Shown piece after piece: positions 33,567-45,282 of a stretch of DNA of 64,000 nucleotides. The notes beneath the pieces were generated by a model, which saw only the letters and a program-made list of their open reading frames with translations, did not search any database and was not told the origin of the DNA. Position numbers and translations under genes: made by a program. The stretch is from Cucumis sativus (Eukaryota > Streptophyta > Magnoliopsida > Cucurbitales > Cucurbitaceae). The stretch's first letter is position 1. Each line of letters opens with the position of its first letter. Where the stretch lies: positions 16,936,607-17,000,606 of the forward strand of contig NC_026656.2 of the NCBI RefSeq assembly GCF_000004075.3, given 5' to 3'.

Positions 33567-34718
33567 TGGCCTCCTCCATTTCCTCCAGTCCCATTGTTCT
33601 CAAAACTTCCGACAAACCTTTCTACACCTTCGACTTAGCCGTCGTCGCCACCCTTTTCGACCTCTGGTCTCATTCCCTCCCCACCGTCCACCCTTTCTAC
33701 GCCGTCAAATGCAACCCCAACCCGGACCTCCTCGCTGCCATGGCCGCCCTCGGCTCCAATTTCGACTGTGCTAGTCGGGCCGAAATCCAATCTGTTTTAG
33801 TCCTGGGCGTCTCACCTGACCGAATCGTTTTCGCCAATCCTTGCAAACCTGAATCCCATATTGAATATGCCTCTTCCGTCGGCGTTAACCTTACCACTTT
33901 TGATTCTGTCGACGAAATACAGAAGATCCGACGATGCCACCCAAAATTCGCTCTGTTGATTCGGATTAAACCATCCGACGACGGGAGCGCTCGATGCCCA
34001 TTGGAAAACAAATACGGCACGCTGCCGGAAGAAATTATCCCTCTTCTCCAAGCTGCTAAATCGGCTGAACTCTCCGTCGTTGGCGTGTCATTTCACATTG
34101 GAAGTGGGGCTACTGAAACATGTGCTTATTCAGCCGCCATTGCCGCTGCTAGAGGGGTTTTCGAAACGGCAGTCCGACTTGGTCTGCCTCCAATGAATGT
34201 GCTCAATATCGGCGGCGGATTCACCGCCGGACCCCAATTCGAAGAAGCTGCGGGGGCAGTAAAGTCGGCCATAAAAGAGTATTTTCCAGAGGAACTGAAT
34301 ACCATCCTCATAGCTGAACCGGGGCGGTTTTTTGCGGAATCGGCTTTCACTTTAGCCGTCCACATCATCGGAAAACGGGTGAGGGGAGATCTGAGGGAGT
34401 ATTGGATTAACGATGGGATTTATGGGTCAATGAAATGTATACTATACGATCATGCGACGTTGAGTTGCAAGGCGTTGGCAGTGAAATCAAACCGGGAAAA
34501 CCCCACGTGTGGCGGAGGGAGAATGCACAGGTCAATCGTGTTTGGCCCCACGTGCGACGCTTTGGATACAGTTCTGACCGGAAAGCAGCTGCCGGATTTG
34601 GAGGTGGGAGATTAGTTGGTTTTTCCGAAGATGGGGGCTTACACGGCAGCAGCAGGATCCAACTTCAATGGGTTTAACACGGCGGCGATTGAGACTTATA
34701 TTGTGTACTCCGAATAGG
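33566..34718 (+). pseudogene. ODC: Ornithine decarboxylase-like gene, intronless, 5'-truncated by an LTR and with a nonsense codon
   Basis: ODC makes putrescine from ornithine with pyridoxal phosphate. The frame has 349 codons to TAG at 34613-34615, then reads on in the same frame for 33 codons ([20 protein letters not shown]...) to TAG at 34716-34718. Family residues are visible: PLP lysine in YAVKCN (K48), the glycine loop NIGGGF, AEPGRFF, and the catalytic cysteine in FGPTCDALD (C330). The stop replaces the Trp of the usual EVGDWLVFP, so the GAYT segment with the active-site tyrosine is cut off. Typical plant ODCs have about 30 more residues before KPFY. The LTR joins exactly at the ATG, so the original promoter and probably the original N-terminus are gone. 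Base composition is much more GC-rich than its surroundings. A 349-aa protein could still be made, but activity is unlikely. Confidence 0.75.
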
Positions 34719-34807
34719 GAAACGGCACCGTAATGGAATGAAATCTTTCTTTGGTTAGGTTATCTTATGGTTTAGGGTCAAAAGAAGGATTCAGTCAATG
34801 TCTACAT

Positions 34808-34808
<1 letters not shown>

Positions 34809-34847
<39 letters not shown>

Positions 34848-34848
34848 A
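34809..34848 (+). repeat. (AT)n microsatellite
   Basis: A run of about 18 AT dinucleotides with one GT interruption, 90 bases downstream of the ODC relic. Likely polymorphic. Confidence 0.9.
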
Positions 34849-35567
34849 TGCACATTTGAGTGTAAAGGCAATGTTTAGATCTATACATTGATCTTCATTT
34901 TTTCTCGTGGAAAAAAAGAAAAAAAGGAGAAATGTTGACCTAACTATTTTCGTACAACATGAGCTTTTGTATACATTTGTTAAAGAGTATTGAACAGGTT
35001 AAATGAAACCATATTAGTATGTATAGTAGAATTTAGAATCATTTTGCAAAACTTACCAAAACTCATAACCTTTCCACCAATCTAACAAAAACCCTCTTCA
35101 TTTAACTTCAATGTTTACTCCATCTCGGTTCAATTTTTCATTTTTCAACTCAGGATTAGCAAAGTGATCAACTTAATTCAACTTGAATTGACCAGTTGTT
35201 TCCATCAATTTACGCAATTTATTTGCTTCTCAAATTTTTCTTGCATCCCTGACTAATGATGATAATAAACTATTGACCTTTAAAATTGTTAATATCTATT
35301 GATATACTATTTGTACATTTCCAAAGTTCATTCATACATGTGATATATTGCTAAATCTCTTTATATTTTTTAAAGTTATTTGATGTGTTAGATTTAAAAG
35401 TTGTTTAACATATGATGTCGCTTGTACATTATTGATATTCTTGAAAGTTGACTTATCTTATATATTATTTGAGTCATTGACATTCTTGGAAGTTGTTTGA
35501 TATATATAGGTATATATTGTTTATACACTATATTAATAGACTTGAAAGTATTATTGATAGGGACGTT

Positions 35568-35705
35568 TGCAAAAATAACAAAAAAAAGATATGATAATAG
35601 AGTCTATGACACTACATTTTTTAAATTACAAAAATAGCAAATTTAGAAACAGATAACTCTATGATAGTCATCTAATATATATAATATTACTTATCATATT
35701 TGTTA
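35568..35705 (+). repeat. Dispersed repeat shared with 2985-3120
   Basis: Contains ATGATAATAGAGT, TTTTTAAATTACAAA and AGCAAATTTAGAAA in the same order and spacing as the sequence at about 2985-3120 (ATGATAATAGAGT, TTCCTAAATTACAAA, AGTAAATTTAGAAA). Function unknown; likely an old transposon fragment. Confidence 0.55.
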
Positions 35706-37002
35706 TATTTGCAATATGAAAAAAAAACAGGTGCTATCTACTTTTCTTTCTAAAAATTTTGTCAATTTCTGTTATTGAGATATTTGATACTCTCATGTCT
35801 TACGTATAATATATAATATAAATCCTGATACATTTCGAATATCATTTTTATAAAATGAATACCCTCACAGTGAAGGTAAATGTTTTTCTTTATAAAGAAA
35901 TTGGATTGGTTGATAAAAATTACAAAATTAATGTTGAAATTATTAAGAGCATTAAATTTGGTGAATATTGACTATTGAGCTTTCAATTTGTCATCCAACT
36001 ACAGATATGATTAAATTGCAAGTGAAAATCTCAACTTCTTCCTAGCTGCCAAAACACCCTGGGAATTAAATTCTTTATAACTTTCTATATGAAATCCATC
36101 CATCTACAAAAGTTCCACAAGCAACCATTGCTCAAATAGATAACAACATTAAATATCATCTTAAAAGTTAATGTTCTTCAATCTCTACAAAAACATATTT
36201 AACTATAACAGCAGGCTGACCAGAAGCCTTTGCATGCTTTGTGATAATTAGAAATCAACTTTCAAATACCCACCTTGTTGTTGAAGAGCTTAATGAATTG
36301 AGAAACATATAAACCAATTACATAGCTATATACTTTTAATACACAAATATGTTAAGTTAAAATCTAAACTTTAGATATATGGATACACACTAATTTTAAT
36401 GGACATTATTTTAAGTCATGAAGTTTAGTAAATAAAACAAAACACTATCAAGTCAAAGTTCACCTAGCATAAAATTAATAGGTCTATTTTTAAGAAATTC
36501 AAAAGTTTTATTTTTATTCTTCACACAATAACTTCATTATATTTGAACTTGACTATGATATGGGATTATGTCACTCTAATAAAATATTAAAACTTTTAAC
36601 TTTTAATATAATTTGTCAAAGTCAATCTATAATTTTAAGAATAATTAACATGCACTGTCTCCTATGGAACCAGAGCTTCAAAGTCTCTCTACAATAAGTT
36701 TACATATATATTTATTTCATACTATTTATGTAAATATATATATATGTATGTATGTATGTATACTCTTATGACATCATAATATTACAAACTAGCTAGATCT
36801 CTAACCTATAACACCATTTTTTAAACCCCAAGCATGCAATTATAAATCAAAGTGGAAAGATGCATCTTTGTAGCAAAGTCTATGCAGTTCAGATCTTGAA
36901 AAGTTTGTTGCATGAAGAGAAAAAAAGGGAAAAAGAAAAAGAAAGGTACCTTCCAAAGGGGTCGCAAGAAGTGATACAACCAAGATTATTAATAATATGA
37001 AA

Positions 37003-37113
37003 GAGCACTGAGATATTGGCGCGGCTCAATCAGACTCAATTTAAACTTCAAATTAAACTCTAGTTAATTTTGGGTACTGATCTGAGTGAACCGGACCAAT
37101 ATCATAGCAACTA
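37003..37113 (-). ncRNA. MIR171: MIR171 precursor hairpin
   Basis: On the minus strand, positions 37032-37012 read TGATTGAGCCGCGCC followed by AATATC, which is the 21-nt miR171 (miR171a-type) sequence and lies on the 3' arm. The 5' arm at 37103-37083 (GATATTGGTCCGG then TTCACTCA) pairs with it over 21 positions with about 17 Watson-Crick pairs, two G:U pairs and two mismatches. Shifting for the 2-nt overhang gives the expected 5p species at 37101-37081, starting TATTGG and ending CTCAGA. The loop is about 50 bases. miR171 guides cleavage of GRAS-domain HAM/SCL transcripts in shoot meristems and axillary branching. The hairpin was paired by eye; expression is not shown. Confidence 0.93.
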
Positions 37114-39455
37114 TTTCAAGCTAAACAAACACAAAACTCCATCTACTGCTTCACGAAATGACCTTATTCTAAGAATAAGAAAAGAATAAGAAAAGAAGAA
37201 GAGAAAAAAAGAGAGAAAGGGGATTTGTGGGAGTGGGGAATGTCTTGAGAGAAAGATGGAATTTAAGAAAGGAGTGGTGAGAAGGGTTTTAGGGTTTGAA
37301 GAAGAGAAAGGGGGAATTGCATTAAAGGCAATGGACAACCAAAACCCTAAAAAAGGACCAATGCATTCAATGTGTAGCAGAAAGGGTTTGCAGCCATGGA
37401 TATTCCCATTTTTAATTTTCCCACTACTCTCTAATAATAATAACTCTTTTCAATTTTCAAATTTTCCTTTCTCAAGAACGAAAATTCAAACTTTTCTTAT
37501 CAAAAACAAAAGAAAAGGAATATACACACACACATAAACCCTAACAAATTAATGCCGGGTATGTTTTTACTTCTATTTTGAAACTTTTATTATGAGATAT
37601 TTTAATCCCTCAATCCTATGCCTTAGCTTATGTTGGTTTATTTTTAGGATCATTTTCATTCAAATAAAAATTTTCTTAATAGAATAATATTACATCCATT
37701 TGAATTTATACGATTTTTAGTTTTAACATGCACTAATAATAACTTCATTTTTCATAAACAAAATTTGAGGATCTTAATTAATTAAATACAAAACTTAAAA
37801 GTTGTAATTAAAACAAAAGATTTGAAAGAGAAATACGAAAATGATGATGCAAGAACTATAATTGAATTAATTTGGAAGGTAAATAAAAATGGAATAATTT
37901 GATGAGATGTTAAAACTTGATCTAAGCATTATATATATAAGAAGTAGGAGAATAATTAATAGCAGAGGTTGGAGTAGGTTAAGTAGTTAGATATGAATAC
38001 TCTTTCTTTATGGATTAATATAGGTTTTAATCTTTTTGAGAAGAAAAGAAAAACGAAATGGTGAAAAGAAAAAGGGTTATTTAAAGAAATTTTACTTCAT
38101 AATTTATAATATAAATGAAATGGAAAAGAGAGAATTGGTGTTGTTCTTAAATGCTACTCGTGGAATCTCTCATGAGTACACTGCTCGAAGCACCAAGGAG
38201 GGAGTTGGTTTCTTTGCCTTTCTTCTTTTTCATCATTTATTATTTTATTTATTATTTTTCAGTCATTTTTGTTTTTTATTGGCTGCTTTTTATTTAATAT
38301 CTACAGACTCTGTCATAATTATTTTTTCTCCATTTTTTTCAAAAATATTTAATTAATTTTTCCCACTTTTATCAATTCATTTCTAAGGAGTTGTTCATAG
38401 GAGATGTTAGTATTCTACTCTTTTTTTCCAGCTATAGAGAACAAAAATGGAGGGTCTTACTTTGTCATATAGTTCACAAAGTTTGGATTGTATTTCATGT
38501 TATCAAATTTACCGTGGTTTGGTAGAAGATTTACTCTCTTATCCACCCGTGGTGAAACTATATATGAAAGATCCATTGAACTTCTTTAAAATTTTCTAGT
38601 AACTTACCAAGATTGTATTTAACCAATATCTTATTTAATTAACCATGTTTTTTATTCTAAAATAAATAATAATAATGGGAGGATTTTTGGGTTGGAAAAC
38701 TTGCCATCAACTTCTATCTATATGGTGATGAACGTTTATCTATACAATAATTTATATTAAAATTTGATTTATTCTCATAAGATATCGTTTAATTTTACAT
38801 TTATTTTTAATTACTTACAAAATATCATTTATATATTTAAATTTTCAAATCTATTTTTAAAAAAGTACATAAGAGTTCTCAATTTTTTCTTTCAAAAACA
38901 TTTCATCTCTTAGTTTTCGAAAAGATATTACTAACCTAACGTAGAAATTATAAGATTTAAAAAGACATAAAGTACAACAAAATATAATACAGAAGGATTT
39001 AAGAATATTGTTACAGTTTATACATTTTCCAAGTATACTGTTAAAATAAATGGAATTATTGCAAATGGTTGTTAGAATGAAGTTGAATTTTGTTGATGTT
39101 GATTATGTGGGATGTAGTTATTTTTTAGTACTTAATCCTCTAATTCTCTCTTGGTTGACTACGCACGTCATTTAATGTATGGAAGTGGAGTTTTGAAAGA
39201 GTATTTATATCTCCAAAAAACTTGAGGTGTGATTGAGCGTGTTAGAAGAATTCTATCTATATATAGAGTAAAATTTTCTTTAACCCTTCAAATGAAGAAC
39301 TTTCCTATCTAACAGAGCTCTCTTGTGGGCTTGATTGGTCTATGGACCTAGCACTTGGGCCAAACTATCTTGGATTTAGGCTTTGAGCTAACGTAGGATT
39401 TTTTAGTCGTTAGACTTTAGTCCAAATAAAAGTTTTATTTAATGGAACGAAATTA
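37114..39455. other. Probable MIR171 primary transcript upstream region and AT-rich spacer
   Basis: No protein gene is supported. If the MIR171 transcript starts upstream on the minus strand, a TATA-like TATATATAA (minus strand, about 37930-37942) is one candidate promoter site. An AAACCCTAA-like telo-box motif lies near 37340-37350. The remainder is AT-rich with no clear structure. Confidence 0.4.
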
Positions 39456-40234
39456 TTTTTTTAAATGGAACGAAATTATTTTATTTAATCCAAATGAAAA
39501 CACTCGCCAACGTTAAGATTAACGATTTATGCGTTCAATTTCAAATTGGGACAGATGGTCAACTTTCAATTGATCCTAAATTCAATTATTTGAAATTTTG
39601 TATGTGACTTTTCTTTCATTAAAACTATAAAAATTATGATAAACTTTAGGAGTCATTAAAAATTGTAACAAAGCGACAAAATATATATGTATATAACAAT
39701 AGAAGATATAAAAAATACGAGTGATTAATTGGTATAAACATTTTTTTTTACGAAATCGTTTAGATTTAACACAAGATCGTTTAGATTTACTATTTCTTTT
39801 CGATCATTTAGATTTCATTTCTTTTGGATCGTTTATATTTAAAACACAATCATTTAGATTTGGTTATTTTTGTATCAAATCGTTTACATTTGACAATCTA
39901 ATATGATTTTTTTAAATGGAACGAAATTATTTTATTTAATCCAAATGAAAACATTCGCCAACGTCAAGACTAACGATTTATGCGTTCAATTTCAAATTGG
40001 GACAGATTGTCAACTTTCAATTGATCCTAAATTCAATTATTTGAAATTTTGTATGTGACTTTTCTTTCATTAAAACTATAAAAATTATGATAAACTTTAT
40101 GAGTCATTAAAAAATGTAACAAAGCGACAAAATATATATGTATATAACAATAGAAGATATAAAAAATACGAGTGATTAATTGGTATAAACATTTTTTTTT
40201 ACGAAATCGTTTAGATTTAACACAAGATCGTTTA

Positions 40235-42474
40235 TGTAACGGCCCAACTTTTCTGGGTAAGTCGAGGTCGTTAATTTTTAATAAATAACTTTGGTTGAAA
40301 CAAATTGAAACATAAGTCAATTTAAAAAAACAAAACATGTCAGGCCTGATTTTCAAATATTCAAGAAAACTTAACAATAACACTATTTACAAATAAAAGT
40401 TTGTAAACTAAGTTTTAGTACATCTTAAACCTTAAAAGAAATCATAAGCGGAAGCAAAATGACACATTTCCTATGGCAATCACGCTTCCTTCTTGCCCCT
40501 CGCCGGTTTGCCACCTTTATTTCCTTTGCCTGAAAATTTAACATAAGAAGGGTGAGTATAACAATACTCAGTAAGAGACCCTCTACTGGTCTCGTCAGGG
40601 GAAAAAGACCCTCTACTGGTCTCGTCAGGGGAAAATAAATTGTTAAAGTTCTATTGGGACACCCTGTACAGTCGCAGTCTTATGATCCCGTAGGATACAC
40701 ATCTCAGTTTAACGCCCCGAGGGACGTACATATCAGTCTAACGTCCCGAGGGACGTACATATCAGTCTAACGCCCCGAGGGACGTACATATCAGTCTAAC
40801 GCCCGAGGGACGTACATATCAGTCTAACGCCCCGAGGGACGTTCATATCAGTCTAGTGTTCTGCAGAAACACATATCAGTCAAATGCTCCCGAAGGTGCA
40901 AAATAAATTGGTGATCCCGTGGGACACCTACAAGGTAAACATCCCAATACAACCTAACAATTTATCCCCTCATTCCATTCAATCCATCTTTCAGTTACTT
41001 CAAAACATAAAGTTCTTTCTCTCGACGTCCTAACAGTCAACTTATCTCACTTTAGTCATATGTCTGTCAATAATATACTAATACGTCAGTCAAACAAACT
41101 ATACAGTCAATACACCCCTCAGTTCACCAGCACAAACCACAGTTCAGTATAATCCACATCCAACCGAAACAAATTCACTAGTTCACATCCAAATCTTTAT
41201 ACAGCACAATCTATTAATATCATCATGTACACATAAGCATAATTTCAGTCATTCACATGTATACTTTCGGCAATTCACATCAATTCACACATCAATGTAC
41301 ATATATATGTTTCCAGTCAAATACAACATACACTAAACATTTAGTCTGCAATCAACATGTACATCTTAATCATCATCCATACAGTCCAACACAACTCAAA
41401 AACTTTAGGTGAGTCCAGTAGAAAATCCCTTACCTCAAAGTTGGGGAAGCTCCTTAATCAAACGTCCTCGAAACAATCCTAAGCACAACAACACAAAATT
41501 CAATTACTTCCACGATACATATCTCACTTACTTTCCTCAACGTAAGTTCCAACTCACCGATATATTGGCGAACTGAACCCTCAACAATTCACAAATTGGT
41601 TGTGAATTTAAGGGAGCCCAACGTTACTCCCAACACCTTCAAGAACCAATTAACAAATTAGCTAAACATTCCAACCATAACACTTGAACCACTTTGAAAC
41701 CAATTACCATTCATACTTAAGTTGTTACCAACAAAGCAACCTCGATAAAATTGTAAAACAGAGACAGCAGCACACCTCAACGCACGACTGTCGTACTCGC
41801 AGCAAAAATCCTAAGTGTGGGTCGGTCAGCGGTCGGCCAAAGGAGACGTGGCGGGCTGCCTCAAAATCGATCAAGGTCGGAGAGTCGCGCGGCAGTGCAG
41901 AAAACAGAGGAGAACGGAATGGGCGGCGGCTCGAAACAGAGGTTGCGCGGCAGGGCTTCACGAAGACAGAACCGGCGGAGACGGTTGCAGAACCGTGGCT
42001 TCGACGGAGACAGAACCGGCTGAGACGGCTGGGCAGCGGCGGAAGAGCAACGGCGCCACAGATCTGGACCGGACAGTTACGCGGCGGCTGCTGCAAGGCT
42101 GCTTCGCGAACGGAGATGAAGAACGGTTACGCGGCGGCTGCTGCAAGACTGCTTCGCGAACGGAGATGAAGAACGGAATGGAGGTCGCGGCGCTCAGGTT
42201 CAGTAAGGGAGACGCGGCGGCCGACGGCTGCTGCGAACGGAAGAAGAAGAGGAATGGATGGCGGTTGCTGCGGTGCGAACGGGGAGAAGGGGAAGGGCGC
42301 ACGGGAGGAGAAGAGAAGAGAAAAGAAAAAGAAAAAGAAAAAGAAAAAAGGAAAAAATAATAATAAAAATTTCATTATTATTATTATTATTATTATTATT
42401 TTAAATTAATAAAAATAATATATATACCTTTCCTTCTTTTCCTCTTTTTCTTCCCCTCTTCGTGGGGCATTACA
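40235..42474 (+). mobile_element. Solo LTR (2.24 kb, probably Gypsy type) inside the tandem array
   Basis: Starts TGTAACGGCCCAAC and ends GTGGGGCATTACA, with imperfect inverted termini (TGTAA/TTACA) typical of LTRs. No primer site or polyprotein is adjacent, so it is a lone LTR. Inside are a 30-bp duplication (40576 and 40606), five 28-29-bp repeats (40711-40854), and a GC-rich segment at about 41760-42350 with a 50-bp duplication near 42074-42174. Flanks carry a roughly 49-bp direct repeat (40185-40234 and 42475-42523) instead of a short target duplication. Confidence 0.7.
40711..40854 (+). repeat. Five-copy 29-bp minisatellite in the solo LTR
   Basis: Units AACGCCCCGAGGGACGTAC followed by ATATCAGTCT start at 40711, 40740, 40769, 40798 and 40826. 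They are head to tail without spacers and vary at a few positions. Confidence 0.9.
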
Positions 42475-43310
42475 ATAAACATTTTTTTTACGAAATCGTT
42501 TAGATTTAACACAAGATCATTTAGATTTACTATTTCTTTTCTTTTGGATGGTTTATATTTAAAACACAATCATTTAGATTTGGTTATTTTTGTATCAAAT
42601 CGTTTACATTTGACAATCTAATATGATTTTTTTAAATGGAACGAAATTATTTTATTTAATCCAAATGAAAACATTCGCCAACGTCAAGATTAACGATTTA
42701 TGCGTTCAATTTCAAATTGGGACAGATTGTCAGCTTTCAATTGATCCTAAATTCAATTATTTGAAATTTTGTATGCGACTTTTCTTTCATTAAAACTATA
42801 AAAATTATGATAAACTTTAGGAGTCATTAAAAAATGTAACGAAGCGACAAAATATATATGTATATAACAATAGAAGATATAAAAAATACGAGTGATTAAT
42901 TGGTATGAACATTTTTTTTTACGAAATCGTTTAGATTTAACACAAGATCGTTTAGATTTACTATTTCTTTTCGATCATTTAGATTTCATTTCTTTTGGAT
43001 CGTTTATATTTAAAACACAATCATTTAGATTTGGTTATTTTTGTATCAAATCGTTTACATTTGACAATCTAATATGATTTTTTTAAATGGAACGAAATTA
43101 TTTTATTTAATCCAAATGAAAACATTCGCCAACGTCAAGATTAACGATTTATGCGTTCAATTTCAAATTGGGACAGATTGTCAACTTTCAATTGATCCTA
43201 AATTCAATTATTTGAAATTTTGTATGTGACTTTTCTTTCATTAAAACTATAAAAATTATGATAAACTTTAGGAGTCATTAAAACTATAAAAATTATGATA
43301 AACTTTGGTA

Positions 43311-43936
43311 AGGAAAAGAAAAATTGCAAATAATACGAAAAAGAAGAGCAAATGAAAATATTTTAAAAAATTGTCGTAGAGAAATAGAAAAAGATGATTA
43401 AAAGAAAAATGATAAAGTCAATGAATTTTTTGAATGAGTGAGTAAATATTTAAATATTTTGTCCACTTATTCTATTTAGAAAAGTTAATTAAAAGTTAAT
43501 ATTTTATAAATGCTATATACTTCATGTAGAGGTTTATAAGTGTCTAAATCTATATTTGAAATTGGGCTTCAAAATAATTCATATAACCAAAATTTTTGTA
43601 AATAATATTTTAAAAGAAAGTTTTATAATTTTTGAACCATCATAATTTTGGTGGCAAGACTATATTTAAATAAAAAAAATAAATCAAAATATTATGTTTA
43701 TATCAAAATATTTATACAATATGACAACAAAATAAAATTAAACAATAAAAAGTAAAATTGTGTGGTTTTGTAAAATTTATTGGGATATTAATATATTATG
43801 TATTAATTAACAAAGATGAGTACGTAATTCAAAATCGAACTTTATAGAGAAAAGAGATAAGGTTTATGCTGAAAACCCGCGCACAGTCCATTTGCTTCCG
43901 TTTCTCTTTGTTTCCATACCAACCCAATCAAATCCA
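43311..43936. other. AT-rich GST promoter region
   Basis: Spacer between the end of the repeat array and the GST start codon. It contains A/T runs only; no clear TATA box or coding sequence is assigned. Confidence 0.4.
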
Positions 43937-44785
43937 ATGGCCACGCCGGTGAAAGTGTACGGGCCGCCCTTGTCCACTGCCGTCTCCAGAGTACTTGCCT
44001 GTCTTCTCGAAAAGGACGTCCAGTTTCAGCTCTTACCGGTGAACATGGCGAAAGGAGAACACAAGAGCCAGGAATATCTCAAGATTCAGGTACATTTTCA
44101 ATCTTCTTCCCAATGGATCTCTCTGTACAACTCTCATTTTACTCATCAATGTCCGGTTTCAACAGCCATTCGGTCAAGTCCCTGCGTTCCAAGACGAAAG
44201 CATCTCCCTCTTCGGTAATTGGCATTCGATCGATCATCCAATTATTTCATCTCCTGAATTTCGAACTGTTCGTTCTTAACTAAATCTAGGGTTTCCTATT
44301 GTGCGGATTTGTGATTCGGCGCAGAATCTAGAGCAATCTGCCGCTACATTTGCGATAAACACGCGGAGAAGGGGAATAAAGGATTGTACGGACTGGATCA
44401 GTTAGGGAAAGCTTCGATCGATCAGTGGATTGAAGCGGAGGGGCAGAGCTTCAATCCGGCAAGCTCGATTCTTGTTTTTCAACTGGCGTTTGCGCCGAGG
44501 ATGAGGTTGCCGCAGGATGAGAAGGCGATTAAGCAAAACGAGGAGAAGCTGTCGAAGGTGCTTGATGTGTACGAGCAGAGACTGGGAGAGAGTCGGTATT
44601 TGGCCGGAGATGAGTTCTCGTTGGCTGATCTTTCTCATTTGCCAAACGGGCATTATCTGGTGAATGTGGCGGACAGGGCGGAGCTTTTCACGTCGAGGAA
44701 GAACGTGGACCGGTGGTGGAATGAAATCTCCGGCAGGGAATCTTGGAAGGAGGTGGTTGAATTGCAGACCAAGGCATCTTCTTGA
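43937..44785 (+). CDS. GSTF: Phi-class glutathione S-transferase (3 exons, 220 aa)
   Basis: Conjugates glutathione to electrophiles or peroxides in the cytosol. Exons 43937-44089, 44166-44214 and 44325-44785 join without a frame break. The thioredoxin-like N-terminal domain (residues 1-80) has the phi-class catalytic serine in PPLSTAVSRV (Ser13) and the glutathione-binding stretches QPFGQVPAF and FESRAICRYI. The helical C-terminal domain contains YLAGDEFSLADLSHLP and NVDRWWNEISGRESW, ending LQTKASS. The three-exon structure with a 49-base middle exon is the standard phi-class pattern, and the length is normal. A single gene here, with no neighbouring GST copy. It looks functional. Confidence 0.94.
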
Positions 44786-44967
44786 GTGCATTTTGATACT
44801 TTGAATCTTGTTGGGATAAATGACATTTGAATAAGCTACGCTACCTTACGTTCTTCGTGTTTCCTTCACCCAACTATTTGAATATGGCCATGAATTGATC
44901 TTTTGAATTAAATTTTCTTCCAAAGTATTTATTTTCTAATTAAAAGAGGAAATTATAATAAGTGACC

Positions 44968-45003
<36 letters not shown>

Positions 45004-45282
45004 GATCTAAAATTTAAGTTTTTTTTCACTAGGTTTTGTTTTGTTATATTTGAAAATGTTCTTAACCTAAATGTTTTTTTTTTAAATAGTTATAATAATG
45101 AATTTTTTAGTATGCACTTAAAATGAGATGTTATAATAATTGTTATTTTTGAAAATAATAAATTATGGGAAAGTGAAGTTAGTGTAAAATTTGGAAAAAC
45201 TCGTATTATTAGCGTTCAACGTCACAAATTTTTGGAGCAAACGGTACAATACCCTGACTCTGAGTTTTAAAGATAATGGTAG
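44786..45282. other. Spacer between GST and PPR genes
   Basis: About 500 bases of AT-rich sequence with an (AT)n microsatellite at 44971-45001. No gene is seen; it must hold the GST 3' end and the start of the PPR transcript. Confidence 0.5.
44971..45001 (+). repeat. (AT)n microsatellite
   Basis: An uninterrupted TA/AT run downstream of the GST gene. Likely polymorphic. Confidence 0.9.

Larger units (their letters stand above)
34719..36990. other. AT-rich intergenic region
   Basis: No gene is seen. Holds an (AT)n microsatellite at about 34809-34848, short (TA/GTAT)n runs near 36737-36762, and a dispersed repeat at about 35568-35705 that also occurs near 2985-3120. The right end is the 3' flank of the MIR171 transcript. 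Confidence 0.6.
39456..43310 (+). repeat. 451-bp tandem repeat array, interrupted by a solo LTR
   Basis: Units share an anchor AACGAAATTATTTTATTTAA at 39469, 39920, 42640 and 43091. Both uninterrupted intervals are 451 bases. Each unit ends in several short sub-repeats of the form ATCGTTTAGATTT. The unit starting at 39920 is split at 40234 by the LTR at 40235-42474. The last unit is partial and decays after about 43265. The array is non-coding; the open frames in it are the sub-repeats. Confidence 0.9.

Noticed and set aside
36951..36974. TCCAAAGGGGTCGCA, similar to the start of miR393
   Set aside because: The second half differs and no matching star arm lies nearby; MIR171 next to it is well supported but this is not a second miRNA.
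40711..40854. Five regular 29-bp repeats resembling a CRISPR array
   Set aside because: Repeats are head to tail with no spacers and sit in a plant LTR; this is a minisatellite.
41684..42375. Overlapping open frames of 161, 181, 123 and 114 codons in a GC-rich block
   Set aside because: They lie inside the solo LTR, overlap in several frames on both strands, are Arg/Gly-rich by composition, and include a 50-bp DNA duplication. No domain is recognisable.
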